A stretch of DNA of 7,478 nt, from the NCBI GenBank assembly GCA_049509675.1, contig JBEKZQ010000664.1, forward strand, positions 1-7,478. Direction: 5' to 3'. The first letter of the stretch is position 1, and each line of letters begins with the position of its first letter. Shown here piece after piece: positions 6,015 to 7,478 of the stretch. The DNA is from JBEKZQ01 sp049509675. Its GTDB lineage: Bacteria; Planctomycetota; Planctomycetia; Pirellulales; Thermoguttaceae. The notes beneath the pieces were generated by a model. That model was not told the origin of the DNA. It was given only the letters and a program-made list of their open reading frames with translations, and made no database searches. Made by a program: the position numbers and the translations under genes.

Positions 6015-6068
6015 CGTCGTAGTCATTTTTCTACACGTTCCCAAGAGTCCCTAAAAGGGCGATCTGTG

Positions 6069-7346
6069 ATGGCAAAGAAGGTAGTTTCCGACGAACATCG
6101 CATGAATCTGATGGTGCATGCGGGCGAAGTATTCAGCCCTACCGCCCCCATCGACAAGCGAGACCTATTTGCTGGCCGCATCCAACAACTCATGAAGGTG
6201 ATGGACGTGACCAACACGCGGGGCCAGCACGCCGTAATTTTCGGTGAGCGCGGCGTCGGGAAGACTTCCCTCGCTAACATCGTAACGGAAGTCTTGGCGA
6301 GTGGGGGCGCCGGATCGGTCGTCTCGGTCAAGGTAAATTGCAGCTCCGACGACACCTTCTACACCATGTGGCGCAAGATTCTTCGCGAGGTTGTTATCGA
6401 CGAGGACTCCGGCGCGGCTACGGTGGGCTTTCGCGCTAAACCGCGAACGAAACAGAAAACAGCTGACTCGCTGCTGCCCGACAAACCAGCGCCTAGCGAT
6501 GCGCGACGCGCTGTCGAACGTCTCGGGGAGTGTGTCTTGATATTTGATGAGTTTGACCGTCTCGGGAGGGGCAAATCGACAGCGCTCTTTGCCGACACAA
6601 TAAAGGAGTTATCTGATGTAGCGGCGCCCGCGACGGTCATTATTGTTGGCGTGGCTAGCAGTATTGATGGCCTGATTAAAGAGCATCGGTCAGTCGAGCG
6701 TGCGTTGTGTCAAATTCTTATGCCTCGAATGACCAACGATGAGCTTGGCGAGATTGTGCAGAAGGCCCTTGGACAGCTTGAGATGGATATTGACTCAGAT
6801 GCGCGGAACCTGATCGTAGCTTTGTCCCAGGGATTGCCGCACTACACCCACCTTTTAGGAAAGGCAGCCTGCCGATCGGCACTTGAGAAGAATTCTCTAC
6901 GAATCACTGCCGCTCACGTAAAATCCGGAATTGCAAGGGCGTTAGAGGACACCCAACAGAGCGTGCGCACGTCGTATCAGGAGGCAACTACCAGCCCGCG
7001 AAAAGACACGCTTTTTAAGCAGGTATTGTTGGCTTGCGCGTTGGCTCCGGTTGACGACCTTGGGTATTTTTTCTCAGCGGACGTTCGCGACCCCCTTTCC
7101 ACGATAGCGGGTAAGCACTACGATATCCCTGGATTCTCACAACACCTTGACAAGTTTTCGAGCGATCGGCGTGGCAACGTGCTTGAAAAAGCCGGTACGC
7201 AGCGGAGGTTCCGTTTCCGTTTTCAGAATCCACTCTTGCAGCCGTATGTCATAATGCGCGGCATCGTTGAAAGGCTTCTGTCTGGCGATGCACTCGCGAT
7301 GTTGCAGACGAGGATGACGAGCCAGCGCAAGAGGCATCGTGGCTAA
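6069..7346 (+). CDS. AAA+ ATPase of Cdc6/ORC-like type
   Basis: This 425-residue P-loop ATPase has Walker A GERGVGKTS (residues 59-67) after an N-terminal VFSPTAPIDKRDLFAGR, typical of ORC/Cdc6-like ATPases. Walker B is VLIFDEFD (156-163). A sensor-1-type strand VIIVGVASS (190-198) and SVERALCQILMPRM (208-221) contain a candidate arginine finger or lid base. A helical lid domain follows (MTNDELGEIVQKAL to about 290). A C-terminal domain from 313 (LFKQVLLACALAPVDDLGYFF to QNPLLQPYVIMRGI) looks like a winged helix. Such bacterial ATPases occur outside replication, often in mobile or defence-associated contexts, and their role is mostly unknown. Here no effector gene is adjacent. A Lys-rich segment (125-130) and a basic end (SQRKRHRG) suggest nucleic acid contact. 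The start is ATG 6069, with only AAAGGG as a weak ribosome binding site, but the promoter at 5986-6014 supports it. Confidence 0.88.
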   Translation: MAKKVVSDEHRMNLMVHAGEVFSPTAPIDKRDLFAGRIQQLMKVMDVTNTRGQHAVIFGERGVGKTSLANIVTEVLASGGAGSVVSVKVNCSSDDTFYTMWRKILREVVIDEDSGAATVGFRAKPRTKQKTADSLLPDKPAPSDARRAVERLGECVLIFDEFDRLGRGKSTALFADTIKELSDVAAPATVIIVGVASSIDGLIKEHRSVERALCQILMPRMTNDELGEIVQKALGQLEMDIDSDARNLIVALSQGLPHYTHLLGKAACRSALEKNSLRITAAHVKSGIARALEDTQQSVRTSYQEATTSPRKDTLFKQVLLACALAPVDDLGYFFSADVRDPLSTIAGKHYDIPGFSQHLDKFSSDRRGNVLEKAGTQRRFRFRFQNPLLQPYVIMRGIVERLLSGDALAMLQTRMTSQRKRHRG

Positions 7347-7376
7347 CATCCGCCCCTCTAGTATTACTGCGCAAGG

Positions 7377-7478
7377 TTACGGCCACTCGCAACGGATGAG
7401 GTCTTTGAGGTAGATGCCCTTTTCCCGCAGTTTTCGCCGGGTTCGCTTGATGTGTGACTTTCGTGCCGCAGCGATACG
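7377..7478 (-). CDS. C-terminal end of an unidentified basic protein (5' end outside window)
   Basis: On the minus strand an open frame enters from the right edge and ends with TAA at 7377-7379, giving 33 residues. It is rich in Arg and Lys (RKSHIKRTRRKLREKGIYL) and ends LKDLIRCEWP. It converges tail-to-tail with the ATPase gene over a 30-base gap. The basic helical character could suit a nucleic-acid-binding C-terminus, but too little is visible to name it. Confidence 0.5.
   Translation of the reverse strand, partial: RIAAARKSHIKRTRRKLREKGIYLKDLIRCEWP

Noticed and set aside
5892..6068. Longer N-terminus for the AAA ATPase
   Set aside because: A near-consensus promoter lies inside it (5986-6014), and the extra residues have no domain character.

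Overview
The window looks like a stretch of a Planctomycetes-type chromosome. This is inferred from protein style, not from any marker gene. The clues are a Tat-exported Gfo/Idh/MocA oxidoreductase with an N-terminal TRRNFLK motif and a QKP active-site variant, a small membrane protein that opens with the RF(x)nTLLLITT..AVLFAML pattern common in that phylum, and a basic protein built only of helicase-associated repeats. The oxidoreductase gene is strongly G/C-biased at third positions. Most genes around it are visibly less so, which suggests a core-like gene set among acquired material.

Layout, left to right. (1) Positions 2-726 (+) are a tight run: the tail of an unidentified gene, an 89-residue unknown protein, and a RelE/ParE-fold toxin-like protein with a GTG start. 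The last two look like a type II toxin-antitoxin pair. (2) 922-1437 (-) is a four-helix membrane protein, divergent from the oxidoreductase gene at 1561-2916 (+), which has a good promoter and ribosome binding site. (3) 2969-4171 (-) converges on the oxidoreductase gene and encodes about 400 residues made of five tandem helicase-associated repeats with no helicase. Two of the repeats are a copy of two others. (4) 4227-4424 is a long imperfect inverted repeat, REP/MITE-like. (5) 4638-5599 (+) is a second toxin-antitoxin-like pair in toxin-first order: a RelE/HigB-like toxin followed 7 bases later by an Xre-type HTH protein. The toxin frame is broken at a run of eight G. The family-like C-terminal half continues at once in the +1 frame and stops just before the antitoxin. 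(6) 5600-6068 is a gene-poor stretch ending in a near-consensus promoter. (7) 6069-7346 (+) is a Cdc6/ORC-like AAA ATPase. (8) 7377-7478 (-) is the C-terminal end of an unidentified gene converging on it.

Working together: apart from the two toxin-antitoxin-like pairs, the genes do not form an obvious pathway. Promoters and orientations suggest independent units. The region reads as an accessory patch (two TA-like modules, a repeat-expanded DNA-binding-like protein, a hairpin element and an orphan AAA ATPase) beside ordinary planctomycete genes. I see no convincing new multi-gene system. The most informative oddities are the G8-interrupted toxin, the helicase-free HA-repeat protein and the long hairpin. 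No tRNA, rRNA or CRISPR array was seen.
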